Part shown: positions 8,037 to 16,136 of the stretch, piece by piece
Position numbering within the stretch: position 1 is the stretch's first letter
Layout: each line of letters starts with the position of its first letter
Assembly (NCBI GenBank): GCA_963848205.1
Contig: CAWKCV010000003.1
Coordinates: 992,001 to 1,056,000, forward strand
Length of the DNA stretch: 64,000 bases
Source of the DNA: BOG-908 sp963848205
GTDB lineage: Bacteria; Pseudomonadota; Alphaproteobacteria; Acetobacterales; Acetobacteraceae
Direction of reading: 5' to 3'
Notes under the pieces: generated by a model
Told to the model about the DNA's origin: nothing
The model's database searches: none
The model's input: only the letters and a program-made list of their open reading frames with translations
Position numbers and translations under genes: made by a program

Positions 8037-8890
8037 ATGCTTGCCGCCTGCTGGGGTTGTTCGCCTTATCTCTTTCCGCCTGCTCCCCGGCGCAAATCCT
8101 CAACGCCACCATCTCGCGCGCCAATCTGCGCATCGACCACAACATTGCCTACGGCATCGACCCGCGCCAGCAGCTGGACATCTACCGCCCGGACACGCCA
8201 GCCAAACTCCCCGTCATCGTCTTCTTCTACGGCGGCTCCTGGAAATTCGGCAGCCGGGCAACCTACCCCTTCGTCGCCGCCACACTCGCCCGCGCCGGCC
8301 ACGTCGTCGTCGTGCCCGACTACCGGCTCTACCCGCAGGTGCGCTACCCGATTTTCCTGCACGATTGCGCGCAAGCCACCGCCTGGACCTTCGCCCATCT
8401 CGACCGCATCGGCGGCGACCCGCGAAAGCTGTTCCTGATGGGTCACTCCGCCGGCGCCTACAACGCGATCATGCTGGCGGTGAACCCGACCTATCTTGCC
8501 GCCGCCGGCACCAGCCGCGACCGGCTCGCCGGCGCCATCGGGCTCGCGGGCCCTTACGATTTCCGCCCCTCGACCGACCACGACGTGCACGACGTGTTTG
8601 CCACCGCGCCGAGCGACGCCGCCTCCCAGCCGATCACCTATGCCGACGCGCACGCTCCACCCTTGCTGCTGCTTGCCGGCACCGCGGACGAAACCGTCAA
8701 GCCGCGCAACACGCTGGCGCTGACCGCCCGGCTGCAAGCGGTCGGCGGCCGGGTGGAGAGCAAGCTCTACCCGGGCATCGGCCATATCGGCCTGGTCACC
8801 GCCATCGCGCCGATCTTTCAAGGCCGCGCACCGGTGTTGCGCGACGTGGATGCTTTCACGGCAACACATGCTACCGGAGATGCGCGCTAG
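7997..8890 (+). CDS. Alpha/beta-hydrolase (carboxylesterase-like) lipoprotein
   Basis: The 297-residue protein has an alpha/beta-hydrolase fold: FFYGGSWKFG is the oxyanion region (usually HGG), GHSAGAYNA near residue 150 carries the nucleophile Ser, GTADETV the acid and GIGHIGLV the His. It resembles BD-FAE/carboxylesterase family enzymes. The N-terminus MKKRSKKLF is encoded by the palindromic element and is followed by a hydrophobic stretch ending in the lipobox LSAC, so the protein is predicted to be a lipoprotein. The start appears to be TTG at 7997, overlapping the preceding stop; no ATG is available in frame nearby. It precedes hpnN and may act on an envelope lipid, which is inference. 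Confidence 0.8.
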   Translation: MKKRSKKLFVRCRDACRLLGLFALSLSACSPAQILNATISRANLRIDHNIAYGIDPRQQLDIYRPDTPAKLPVIVFFYGGSWKFGSRATYPFVAATLARAGHVVVVPDYRLYPQVRYPIFLHDCAQATAWTFAHLDRIGGDPRKLFLMGHSAGAYNAIMLAVNPTYLAAAGTSRDRLAGAIGLAGPYDFRPSTDHDVHDVFATAPSDAASQPITYADAHAPPLLLLAGTADETVKPRNTLALTARLQAVGGRVESKLYPGIGHIGLVTAIAPIFQGRAPVLRDVDAFTATHATGDAR

Positions 8891-8964
8891 GCTGGGAAAC
8901 GGCCGCCGTTTCAGGCACAGGAGCGCCAGGAGCCCCGCCCGGAACCAGCCCGCTTGGAAGCAAC

Positions 8965-11589
8965 ATGACCATAGCCAGCGCCGTCCGCGCGATCCTGCCG
9001 CGCCTGGTGCATTTCTGCGCTTGCCAGCGCCGGCTGACCATGCTGCTCGGGGTGCTGCTGGCGTGCCTGTCTGTATTCGCGGCAAGCCAGCGGCTGGGCG
9101 TCACCACCGACACCACGCTGCTGTTCGCCAACCGTCTGGCCTGGAAGCAGACCGGCAACGCGCTCGCCGCCGCCTTCCCGCAGAACCAGAACACGCTCGT
9201 CGCCGTCATCGACGGCCACATCCCCGAAGAGGCCGAGGCCACCGCGTCCGCCCTGGCCGACCGCCTGCGCGCCCAGCCGAAGCTGTTCCGCGCCGTCGAC
9301 CAGCCCGACGCGCTGCCTTATCTGCAACGCAACGCCTTTCTGCTCATCGACAAGCAACAGTTGCAGGACCTGCTCGACCGCACCGTCGACGCCCAGCCGT
9401 TCCTCGGCCAACTCGTCGCCGACCCCAGCCTGCGGGGGCTGTTCTCCGCCCTCTCACTGGTGGCCGAGGGCGCACAGCGCGGCATCAACTCCGGCACGCT
9501 GCGGCCGGCGATGGCACAATTCCACACCGCCCTGGCCCAAGCTGCCGACGGCCACCCCCAACCGCTCTCGTGGGAAAACCTGCTCGCCGGACCGCTCGCC
9601 AAACAAGCCGGCCGCTTCCGCTTCGTCACCACCAAGCCGGTGCTGAACTACGCCGATCTGCAACCTGGCGGCGACGGCAGCCGCGCCATGCGCGAGGCCG
9701 CAGCAAGCCTGCCCTACGTCATGGCCGGCCAGGCACGCGTGCGCCAGACCGGCGGCGTGGCGCTCGACGACGAGGAATTCTCCTCCGTTGCCCAAGGTGC
9801 CGCCATCGGGCTGGGCGGCAGCTTCGTCCTCGTGCTCGTCTGGCTGTTCGCCGCCGTCCGCTCGTGGCGCCTGATGGTGCCCATCGCGCTGACCCTGGTG
9901 CTCGGCCTGCTGCTCACCACCGGTTTCGCGGCCATCACCGTCGGCACGCTGAACCTGATCTCGGTCGCCTTCGCCATCCTCTTCGTCGGCATCGCGGTCG
10001 ATTTCGCCATCCAGTTCACCGTGCGCTTCCGCGAGCGCCGCCACGCGCACCCCGAACTGATCGAGGCGCTGAGCGAGACGGGCCGCACCTCCGGCTCTCA
10101 GATCCTGGTTGCCTCGCTGGCAACCGCCAGCGGCTTCCTCGCCTTCACCCCCACCAACTTCGTGGGCGTGGCCCAACTCGGCGTCATCGCCGGCGGCGGC
10201 ATGCTTATCGCGTTCTTCTGCACACTCACTTTGCTGCCCGCCCTGCTCGCGCAGTTCCGGCCGAAACGCGAAAAGCGCGAAGTGGGCGTGATGATGCTGC
10301 GCCGCCTCGAACCCGTCGTCCGTCCGCTGCATCTGCCGATCCTGGCCGGCTTCGTGGCACTCGCCGTCGTCGGCGTTGCACTCACCCCGTCGATCCCGTT
10401 CGACGGCGACCCGCTGCACACCAAAAATCAGCACACCGAGGCGGTCACCACGCTGAACGACCTCAAGGACAGCCCGGTCACCAATCCCTACACGATCGAG
10501 GCGATCCTCCCCTCGCTGCAGGACGCAGCATCCGTCAGCACGCGCCTGGCCAAGCTGCCCACGGTCCAGGGCGTGCTTTCGCTCAACACGTTCGTGCCCG
10601 AAGACCAGGCAGCCAAGCTCGCCATCATCGCGGACGCCGCCTCGATCCTCTCGCCCACCCTCACCCCGCCGGCCACCCCGCCCGCCGTCACGCCGGCCGA
10701 CCTGCGTCGTGCCGCCCATGACCTCGACGTCAGATTGCGCGCCACCGAAGGCAAACTCGGCGCCAAGCTCGCCGCCGACGACCCGCTGCGCGCGATCGAG
10801 AAGGATCTGCTGCGCCTGGAGATGACCCCTGACGCCGAGATGATGGCCGCCAACAACGCGCTCATCCGCTTCCTGCCCCTGCAGCTCGACCGCCTGCGCA
10901 CCGCACTCGCCGCCAAGCCAGTCACCCTCGCCGACGTGCCGGACGAGCTGAAAAGCCAATGGCTGCTGCCCGACGGGCGCGCCCGGATCCAGGTGCTGCC
11001 GAACGCCACCGTCAACGACAGCCACGGCATACGCAGCTTCGTCGATCAGGTGACCGGCGTGCTGCCCCATGCGGCCGGCTCCGCGGTGTGGATCGTCCGC
11101 AGCGCGCAAACCATCATCAGCGCCTTCGGCATCGCCGCCATCAGCGCCATCCTGGCCATCGCCGTGCTGCTCACCGTCGCCCTGCGCCGCGCGGTCGATG
11201 TCGGGCTCGTCATGGCGCCGCTCATCGTCTCCTCGCTGCTCACCGTCGTCGTCGTGCGCTCGGCCGGCATCAGCCTCAACTTCGCCAACATCATCGCCCT
11301 GCCGCTCCTGCTGGGCGTGGGTGTCTCGTTCAACATCTATTTCGTGATGAACTGGCGCAGCGGCGTCACCCGCTTCCTCGGCTCGGCCACCGCGCGCGCG
11401 GTGATCTTCTCGGCGCTCACCACCGGCACCGCCTTCGGCTCGCTGGCGCTCTCCTCGCACCCGGGCACCGCCAGCATGGGCGTGCTGCTGCTGATCAGTT
11501 TGATTTGCACGGTGTTGACGACGTTGCTGTTCGTGCCGGCGTTATTGGCGACGATCCCGCGGCCTCGGGTTATCTTGGGCGGGGTTTGA
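8965..11589 (+). CDS. hpnN: Hopanoid-associated RND (MMPL) transporter HpnN
   Basis: This is an 874-residue RND/MMPL-type membrane protein with two repeats, each a transmembrane helix, a large periplasmic loop and five more helices (hydrophobic blocks near residues 20-40, 270-430, 460 and 700-860). The N-terminus with TTDTTLLFANRLAWK matches HpnN, which moves hopanoids to the outer membrane in Rhodopseudomonas and Burkholderia. The ATG at 8965 gives the usual length (about 860-880). It follows the hydrolase lipoprotein after about 75 bp. No other hopanoid gene (shc, hpnA-H) is in the window. Hopanoid transport is expected to aid acid and membrane-stress tolerance. Confidence 0.88.
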   Translation: MTIASAVRAILPRLVHFCACQRRLTMLLGVLLACLSVFAASQRLGVTTDTTLLFANRLAWKQTGNALAAAFPQNQNTLVAVIDGHIPEEAEATASALADRLRAQPKLFRAVDQPDALPYLQRNAFLLIDKQQLQDLLDRTVDAQPFLGQLVADPSLRGLFSALSLVAEGAQRGINSGTLRPAMAQFHTALAQAADGHPQPLSWENLLAGPLAKQAGRFRFVTTKPVLNYADLQPGGDGSRAMREAAASLPYVMAGQARVRQTGGVALDDEEFSSVAQGAAIGLGGSFVLVLVWLFAAVRSWRLMVPIALTLVLGLLLTTGFAAITVGTLNLISVAFAILFVGIAVDFAIQFTVRFRERRHAHPELIEALSETGRTSGSQILVASLATASGFLAFTPTNFVGVAQLGVIAGGGMLIAFFCTLTLLPALLAQFRPKREKREVGVMMLRRLEPVVRPLHLPILAGFVALAVVGVALTPSIPFDGDPLHTKNQHTEAVTTLNDLKDSPVTNPYTIEAILPSLQDAASVSTRLAKLPTVQGVLSLNTFVPEDQAAKLAIIADAASILSPTLTPPATPPAVTPADLRRAAHDLDVRLRATEGKLGAKLAADDPLRAIEKDLLRLEMTPDAEMMAANNALIRFLPLQLDRLRTALAAKPVTLADVPDELKSQWLLPDGRARIQVLPNATVNDSHGIRSFVDQVTGVLPHAAGSAVWIVRSAQTIISAFGIAAISAILAIAVLLTVALRRAVDVGLVMAPLIVSSLLTVVVVRSAGISLNFANIIALPLLLGVGVSFNIYFVMNWRSGVTRFLGSATARAVIFSALTTGTAFGSLALSSHPGTASMGVLLLISLICTVLTTLLFVPALLATIPRPRVILGGV

Positions 11590-11596
11590 GGCAGCA

Positions 11597-11886
11597 AGAA
11601 AGCAGTCCTTTTTTGGGAAAAACGGACCAAAAACTTTTGGTTCTTTCAGGCGGCACCCTGGTGCCCTAGGTTGCGCCTCAGGAAGCTTCGAGTGCTGCGC
11701 TCTGTAGCTCACAACATTGCAGACTCGCGGGGCGATGGATGTCGGCCTGTATACAGAGCGTCATTGTCACGGTTGACCACCATCGCCCGCGTAGACGCTT
11801 CCTAGAACTCTGCTGCGATTTCGCGAGCACGCGACAGCATCTCAAAAGTTTTTTGGTCCTTTTTTTCAAAAAAGGACTGCTTCCTT
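11597..11886. repeat. Palindromic element, copy 3 (two half-units around a 200-bp spacer)
   Basis: The left half-unit (11597-11640) has arms GTCCTTTTTT and AAAAACGGAC with one mismatch. The right half-unit (11843-11886) has the CAAAAGTTTTTTGG box and arms GTCCTTTTTT/AAAAAAGGAC. The spacer of about 200 bp is longer than in any other copy, but a core remnant GCGAGCACGCGACAGC remains just before the right half. The whole hpnN-glucan synthase gap (11590-12000) contains no gene; the remaining 114 bp before the ATG show nothing recognisable. Confidence 0.85.
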
Positions 11887-12000
11887 CCCATCCCCACCAG
11901 ATGCCCAGATTTCGCCACAATCGGGCCCGCACCACGCCGTAGTGCGCCGCTTTATTCACCAGTGCGCGGCCGTCCGGCTGCTCCTTGGGGACGACTTACC

Positions 12001-14679
12001 ATGACGACGCATGCTTCGGCGACTGTGGGTATCCAGCAGATTCGGATCAAGCCGAAACTGTTCCATCCGGGCACGCTCCTGGCCCTGGGTCTCGCGGCAG
12101 CCGTGAGCTTCGGCCTCTGGAGTGCCACGAGCCAGCCCGTGAAGGTCCCCAGCTTCACGGGCGAAGTCGGCGGCGTGGCCTTCTCGCCCTTCCATCGCGG
12201 CGAGACACCCGAAGCAGGCCGGTTCCCGACCGAACACGAGGTCCGCGCCGACCTGGAAAAGGTCTCCGAATTCACCGGCCGTATCCGCACCTATACCGTG
12301 CAGGCCGGCATGCCGGACATCGCGCGCCTGGCCGCCGATTATCCGCTGAAAGTGACGCTCGGCTCGTGGCTGGACCGCCGCATCGATGTGGACAACACCG
12401 AGATGCAGCGGCTCATCGAGACCGCCAACGAGAACAGCGACGTGGATCGCGTGCTGGTGGGCAACGAGGTGCTGCTGCGCGGCGACCTGACCACGCCGCA
12501 GCTCATCGCCTACATCAACCAGGTCAAGCGCGGCGTTCACGTGCCCGTCTCCACCGCGGAGCCCTGGCACGTGTGGCTCAAGCATCCCGAGCTCGCGGCC
12601 TCGGTCGACTACATCACCGTCCACCTTCTGCCCTACTGGGAAGGGCTGCCGATCGACAAGTCGCTGTCCTACATCCTGGACCGGCTGGACCAGGTGCAGC
12701 GCGCCTATCCGAACAAGCATGTGGTCATCGGCGAAGTCGGCTGGCCGTCCGGCGGCGTGGCGATCGGCGGCGCGCATGCCAGCCGGGTGAACCAGGCGAT
12801 CTTCCTGCGGCGCTTCTTCAATATCGCCCAGCAGCGCGGCCTCGATTATTTCGTGATGGAGGCGTTCGACAACCCGTTCAAGACGAGCCAGGAAGGCCGT
12901 GCCGCCGGCTATTGGGGCATGCTCGACCTCGACCGTCACGCCAAATGGTCGATGACGGGGCCGGTGCAGGAAACGCCGGATTGGGCCGACTGGGCCGGCA
13001 TCAGCGTCGCCCTGGCAGCCTTGGCCGCGGGTGCGCTGCTCTCGCGCCGCCCTGACATTCGCCTGCCCGGCAAGCTGCTGGTCGCCGGCATGGCGCAGGC
13101 GTTCGGCGCGATGTTCACGCTGCTTCTGCTGGCGATGGCCGGCAAATACATGTCGCATCTGGCGGAAATTGTCTGGGGCACGCTGGCGTTGGGCCAGGCG
13201 TTGCTGCTGTTCCTGCTGATGGCCGACAGCTTCGAGCTGGCCGAGACGGTATTCGGCCGCGTGCGCCGCCGTGCGCCGCTGATCGCCCCGGCCGCTTCGG
13301 ACGCAAAGCTGCCGAAGGTCAGCATCCATCTGCCGATCTGCAATGAGCCGCCGCACATGGTGCGCCAGACGCTCGATGCGCTGGCTGCCCTCGACTACGC
13401 CGATTTCGAAGTGCTCGTGGTCGACAACAACACCACCGATCCGGCCATCTGGGAGCCGGTGGCCGAGCATTGCGCCCGCCTGGGCGCCCGTTTCCGCTTC
13501 TTCCATCTCGGCCGCTGGCCCGGCTTCAAGGCAGGTGCCTTGAACTTCGCAATGGCCCACACCGCGCCGGATGCCGAGATCGTCGGCGTGCTCGACAGCG
13601 ATTACATCGTCGATCCCGACTGGCTGCGCTGCATGGTGCCGCAGTTCGCCAACCCGCGCGTCGGCTTCGTGCAATCGCCCCAGGACTATCGCGACAACGA
13701 CGGCAGCTTCTTCAAGCGGCTGATGTTCTGGGAATATGCCGGCTTCTTCCAACTCGGCATGGTCAACCGCAACGAACGCAACGCGATCATCCAGCACGGC
13801 ACGATGAGCCTGGTGCGTCGCGTCGCCCTGCAGGAAGGCGGCAACTGGAGCGAGTGGACGATCACCGAGGACGCCGAGCTCGGCCTGCGCCTGTTCCGCG
13901 CCGGCTGGGAAGCCGTCTATTCGCCCCGCAGCTTCGGCCGCGGCGTGATGCCGGACGATTTCGCCGCCTTCCGCAAGCAGCGTTTCCGCTGGGCCTACGG
14001 CGCCATGCAGATCGTGCGCGGCCATGCCGGCGCCCTGCTCAACCCGTTCAACCGCGAGCTCACGCTTGGCCAGCGCTGGGCGTTCGTCACCGGCTGGCTG
14101 CCCTGGGTCGGTGACGCTCTGGGCCTCGCTTTCCTGCTGCTCGGCCTCGTCTGGTCGATCGGCCTGGTGGTCGAACCCAAGCGCTTCGAGTTCCCCATCG
14201 TGCTGTTCATGGTCCCCTCGATCGGGCTGTTCTTCTTCAAGCTGGCGCAGATCTTCACCCTCTACGGTGCGAAAGTCGCCTGCGGCTGGCGCGACCGTGC
14301 GGGTGCGGCCATCGCCGGCCTGGCGCTCAGCCACACGATCGGCAAAGCAGTGTGGAAGGGCCTGTTCATCCGCAGCGCGCCATTCCTGCGCACGCCAAAG
14401 ATGGAAGACGCCCCGGCACTCATACAGGGCTTGGTGATGGCACGTGAGGAGCTGGTGCTGCTGCTGCTGAGCTGGACGGCGATGGTCGCCGTCGGCTGGG
14501 CGCATCATCTGGCCACATGGGAGGCGGTGCTGTGGTGCGCGGTGCTGCTCACGCAGTCGCTGCCTTACCTGGCCGCGGTGAGCGTTGCGGTGATTGCGGC
14601 ATTCCCTGCGCCGGTTGCGCTGCCGGCACGGGCGGCCAAGCAGGTTGGCGTCCTTTCGGCGCAGCTTGGGGGAGACTGA
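12001..14679 (+). CDS. GH17 - GT2 fusion, NdvB-like membrane beta-glucan synthase
   Basis: This 892-residue protein joins two enzymes. After an N-terminal membrane segment (about 20-40), residues 50-320 form a GH17 beta-1,3-glucanase-like domain with the acid/base Glu156 in VGNEVLL and the nucleophile Glu245 in GEVGWPS. Transmembrane helices follow (about 335-420). Residues 440-670 are a GT2 glycosyltransferase with Asp532 and Asp534 in LDSDY, TED at 622-624 and the Q660-R663-W664 motif of processive synthases, then more helices. Pseudomonas NdvB has the same architecture and makes cyclic beta-glucans. The product is therefore probably a membrane-derived or cyclic beta-glucan with transglycosylation by the GH17 domain. 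The start is ATG 12001; an upstream in-frame ATG at 11962 lacks conservation. Confidence 0.88.
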   Translation: MTTHASATVGIQQIRIKPKLFHPGTLLALGLAAAVSFGLWSATSQPVKVPSFTGEVGGVAFSPFHRGETPEAGRFPTEHEVRADLEKVSEFTGRIRTYTVQAGMPDIARLAADYPLKVTLGSWLDRRIDVDNTEMQRLIETANENSDVDRVLVGNEVLLRGDLTTPQLIAYINQVKRGVHVPVSTAEPWHVWLKHPELAASVDYITVHLLPYWEGLPIDKSLSYILDRLDQVQRAYPNKHVVIGEVGWPSGGVAIGGAHASRVNQAIFLRRFFNIAQQRGLDYFVMEAFDNPFKTSQEGRAAGYWGMLDLDRHAKWSMTGPVQETPDWADWAGISVALAALAAGALLSRRPDIRLPGKLLVAGMAQAFGAMFTLLLLAMAGKYMSHLAEIVWGTLALGQALLLFLLMADSFELAETVFGRVRRRAPLIAPAASDAKLPKVSIHLPICNEPPHMVRQTLDALAALDYADFEVLVVDNNTTDPAIWEPVAEHCARLGARFRFFHLGRWPGFKAGALNFAMAHTAPDAEIVGVLDSDYIVDPDWLRCMVPQFANPRVGFVQSPQDYRDNDGSFFKRLMFWEYAGFFQLGMVNRNERNAIIQHGTMSLVRRVALQEGGNWSEWTITEDAELGLRLFRAGWEAVYSPRSFGRGVMPDDFAAFRKQRFRWAYGAMQIVRGHAGALLNPFNRELTLGQRWAFVTGWLPWVGDALGLAFLLLGLVWSIGLVVEPKRFEFPIVLFMVPSIGLFFFKLAQIFTLYGAKVACGWRDRAGAAIAGLALSHTIGKAVWKGLFIRSAPFLRTPKMEDAPALIQGLVMAREELVLLLLSWTAMVAVGWAHHLATWEAVLWCAVLLTQSLPYLAAVSVAVIAAFPAPVALPARAAKQVGVLSAQLGGD

Positions 14680-14680
14680 A

Positions 14681-14809
14681 GGCAAGCACTTCTTTTTTGA
14701 AAAAAAGAAGCAAAAAACTTTTGTTCCGCTATCGCGCGCCTCGCGGCCGGCGTACGCAAGAGAGCAGAAGTTTTTTGGTCCTTTTTTTCAAAAAAGGACT
14801 GCTTCCTTT
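14681..14809. repeat. Palindromic element, copy 4 (two half-units of different sequence type)
   Basis: The left half (14681-14723) is of the CTTC type with arms CTTCTTTTTT/AAAAAAGAAG. The right half (14765-14808) is of the GTCC type with arms GTCCTTTTTT/AAAAAAGGAC. The core between them reads TTCCGCTATCGCGCGCC and is GC-rich. The element begins 2 bp after the synthase stop and ends right at the next gene, where AAGGAC of the right arm is the only Shine-Dalgarno-like sequence. Confidence 0.88.
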
Positions 14810-14820
14810 ATGAGTATCGA

Positions 14821-15297
14821 ATGTTCCGCACCCTCCCTCCCCTAGCCATCCTCCTGGGCGCCGCCGGCATCATCCCGTTCCTGGTATTCGGCATCGGGTC
14901 GGTCGGCACTGAGCCGCTGCAATCCCTGGCGGCCGCCAGGGCACTGGTCGGCTATGGCGGCGTGATCCTGTCGTTCGTCGGCGGGGTGCATTGGGGCTTC
15001 ACGCTGGGTGAACCCGAAACCGGCCGCGCCGTGCGGGCCCGCCTGTCACTCGGCGTCGTGCCGTCGCTGGTCGGAGCGTTGGCGATTTTTGTGAGCGTGG
15101 TGGCAGAGCCAATTCCCGCGTTGGCCATCCTGATCGCAGGCTTCATCGGCACCGTCGTGGTCGAGTCGCGCGCGCAGAAGCGCGACCTTATGCCGCATGG
15201 CTACATGCTGATGCGCTGGGTCATCACGATTGTCGTCGTGGCCGTGCTCACAACCGTTCTCGTGCTGCGTTTGGCAGGTGCCAAAGTTCTTCTGTAA
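14821..15297 (+). CDS. DUF3429 inner-membrane protein
   Basis: The 158-residue protein has about five hydrophobic segments (residues 5-25, 40-60, 75-95, 98-115, 130-152) and the DUF3429 hallmarks GYGGVILSFVGGVHWGF and HGYMLMRWVIT-like sequences. The function of the family is unknown; it is a small integral inner-membrane protein. The ATG at 14821 gives MFRTLPPLAILLG. Another in-frame or near start at 14811 (ATGAGTATCGAATG) is in a different frame and could serve as a tiny leader. It follows the palindromic element directly and is followed by an A/T-rich hairpin terminator. Confidence 0.82.
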   Translation: MFRTLPPLAILLGAAGIIPFLVFGIGSVGTEPLQSLAAARALVGYGGVILSFVGGVHWGFTLGEPETGRAVRARLSLGVVPSLVGALAIFVSVVAEPIPALAILIAGFIGTVVVESRAQKRDLMPHGYMLMRWVITIVVVAVLTTVLVLRLAGAKVLL

Positions 15298-15324
15298 AAA
15301 ATGTCTTTATTTTGCGACATTTTT
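15297..15324 (+). terminator. A/T-rich hairpin terminator after the DUF3429 gene
   Basis: A perfect 9-bp stem AAAAATGTC (15297-15305) and GACATTTTT (15316-15324) encloses a 10-nt loop immediately after the stop codon. The 3' arm ends in a T run, as in an intrinsic terminator that would also work from the other strand. It is unrelated to the palindromic element family, which is absent here. Confidence 0.6.
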
Positions 15325-15363
15325 ATGCTTAATAAGACGTGTATTCAGGGTTGGAGCGAATAG

Positions 15364-15642
15364 ATGTCCGAGGCCAAGATCATCCCATTTCCGGTGCGCG
15401 ACCCCAAGTCGGCCGACCGGGATCGTCTGGCCCGCGCGCTGACGGACCTGCAAGGTGCATTGGCCGAGCAGAAGCGCGCATTGAGTGACTGGCGTTTTGC
15501 AATGACCGAGCTTGGGATCGGCGTGGCCGGCCTAGGTCAATCCCTGGTCAGCTACCAGGACAGTTTAGGCGAAGTGGAAAGCCGGCTGAGCGGGCTGCGT
15601 CACGAGTCCGCCAAACTGACACGGACGGCCGAACAGATGTAG
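15364..15642 (+). CDS. Small hypothetical coiled-coil protein
   Basis: This encodes 92 residues, mostly helical with heptad-like spacing (LTDLQGALAEQKRALSDW and VESRLSGLRHESAKLTR), so a short coiled coil is likely. No signal peptide, membrane segment or known motif is visible. The ATG has GGTTGGAG about 8 bp upstream as a ribosome-binding site. It is preceded by the terminator at 15297-15324 and an A/T-rich stretch that may hold a promoter, and it converges with the next gene. I do not recognise the family; its GC pattern fits a real gene. Confidence 0.6.
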   Translation: MSEAKIIPFPVRDPKSADRDRLARALTDLQGALAEQKRALSDWRFAMTELGIGVAGLGQSLVSYQDSLGEVESRLSGLRHESAKLTRTAEQM

Positions 15643-15668
15643 CCCGATGCCTGACTGTTGGCCGTGCT

Positions 15669-16046
15669 TTACTGATCCACAGGCACGGTGAGGCCGAGGC
15701 CGGCGGCCGCTGCCTTGCGTCGGTCGAGCGAGGTTTGCTGGCTCGACCCGAACGAGTAGCCGTCGCCCTGGAACAATGTTCCGGGCGACAGCAGTTTCGG
15801 GCTGAGCTGCGCTTCCGTTTGGATGCTTCCAGCAGGTGCCTGCACATCCGGGTTGGGCATCGGCGCCGCCTGATACATCGCATTCTGGAAGGTGACTGGC
15901 TTGGAGGGCGCCGGCTCAGGCTGTGCCAACGGCCCCACATCGTCGATCTGCACATGCATGTTGTCGGGCGCCGCCGCGCCGAGCGCGATGAGGAAGCCGA
16001 TCGGGCCGGCGAACCGGCAAACACGGGAAAGTGTGCTGTTCATCAT
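15669..16046 (-). CDS. Hypothetical exported protein
   Basis: The 125-residue product starts with a hydrophobic segment (VCRFAGPIGFLIALGAAAP) that looks like a signal peptide or single anchor. The remainder is rich in Pro, Ala, Gln and Ser and has no recognised domain. The start could be either of two adjacent ATG codons. The upstream DNA (16047-16130) is A/T-rich (AAATATTAAAAAG), suitable for a promoter. I do not recognise the family, and the low-complexity sequence means a periplasmic linker or structural role is only a guess. Confidence 0.5.
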   Translation of the reverse strand: MMNSTLSRVCRFAGPIGFLIALGAAAPDNMHVQIDDVGPLAQPEPAPSKPVTFQNAMYQAAPMPNPDVQAPAGSIQTEAQLSPKLLSPGTLFQGDGYSFGSSQQTSLDRRKAAAAGLGLTVPVDQ

Positions 16047-16136
16047 CGGACCATGCGGAAACTGCTTCAGATGATCAACTAAAATATTAAAAAGTGATAA
16101 GTGTTTCAGAATCCCACGATGGTGTGTTCGGCGCGC

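Noticed and set aside
9454..11460. Open frame of 668 codons antisense to hpnN
   Set aside because: It is Asp/Glu/Gly/Arg/His-rich low-complexity sequence lying opposite a clear transporter; such frames are common artefacts of high GC content.
11956..14685. Open frame of 909 codons antisense to the GH17-GT2 gene
   Set aside because: Its composition (Arg, Gln, His, Asp) has no protein-like domains, while the plus-strand frame has intact catalytic motifs.
14594..14845. Short frames with tails like FFEKKKQKTF or FLKKRSKKLLF
   Set aside because: These recurrent peptides are translations of the palindromic element in various frames and do not represent a protein family.
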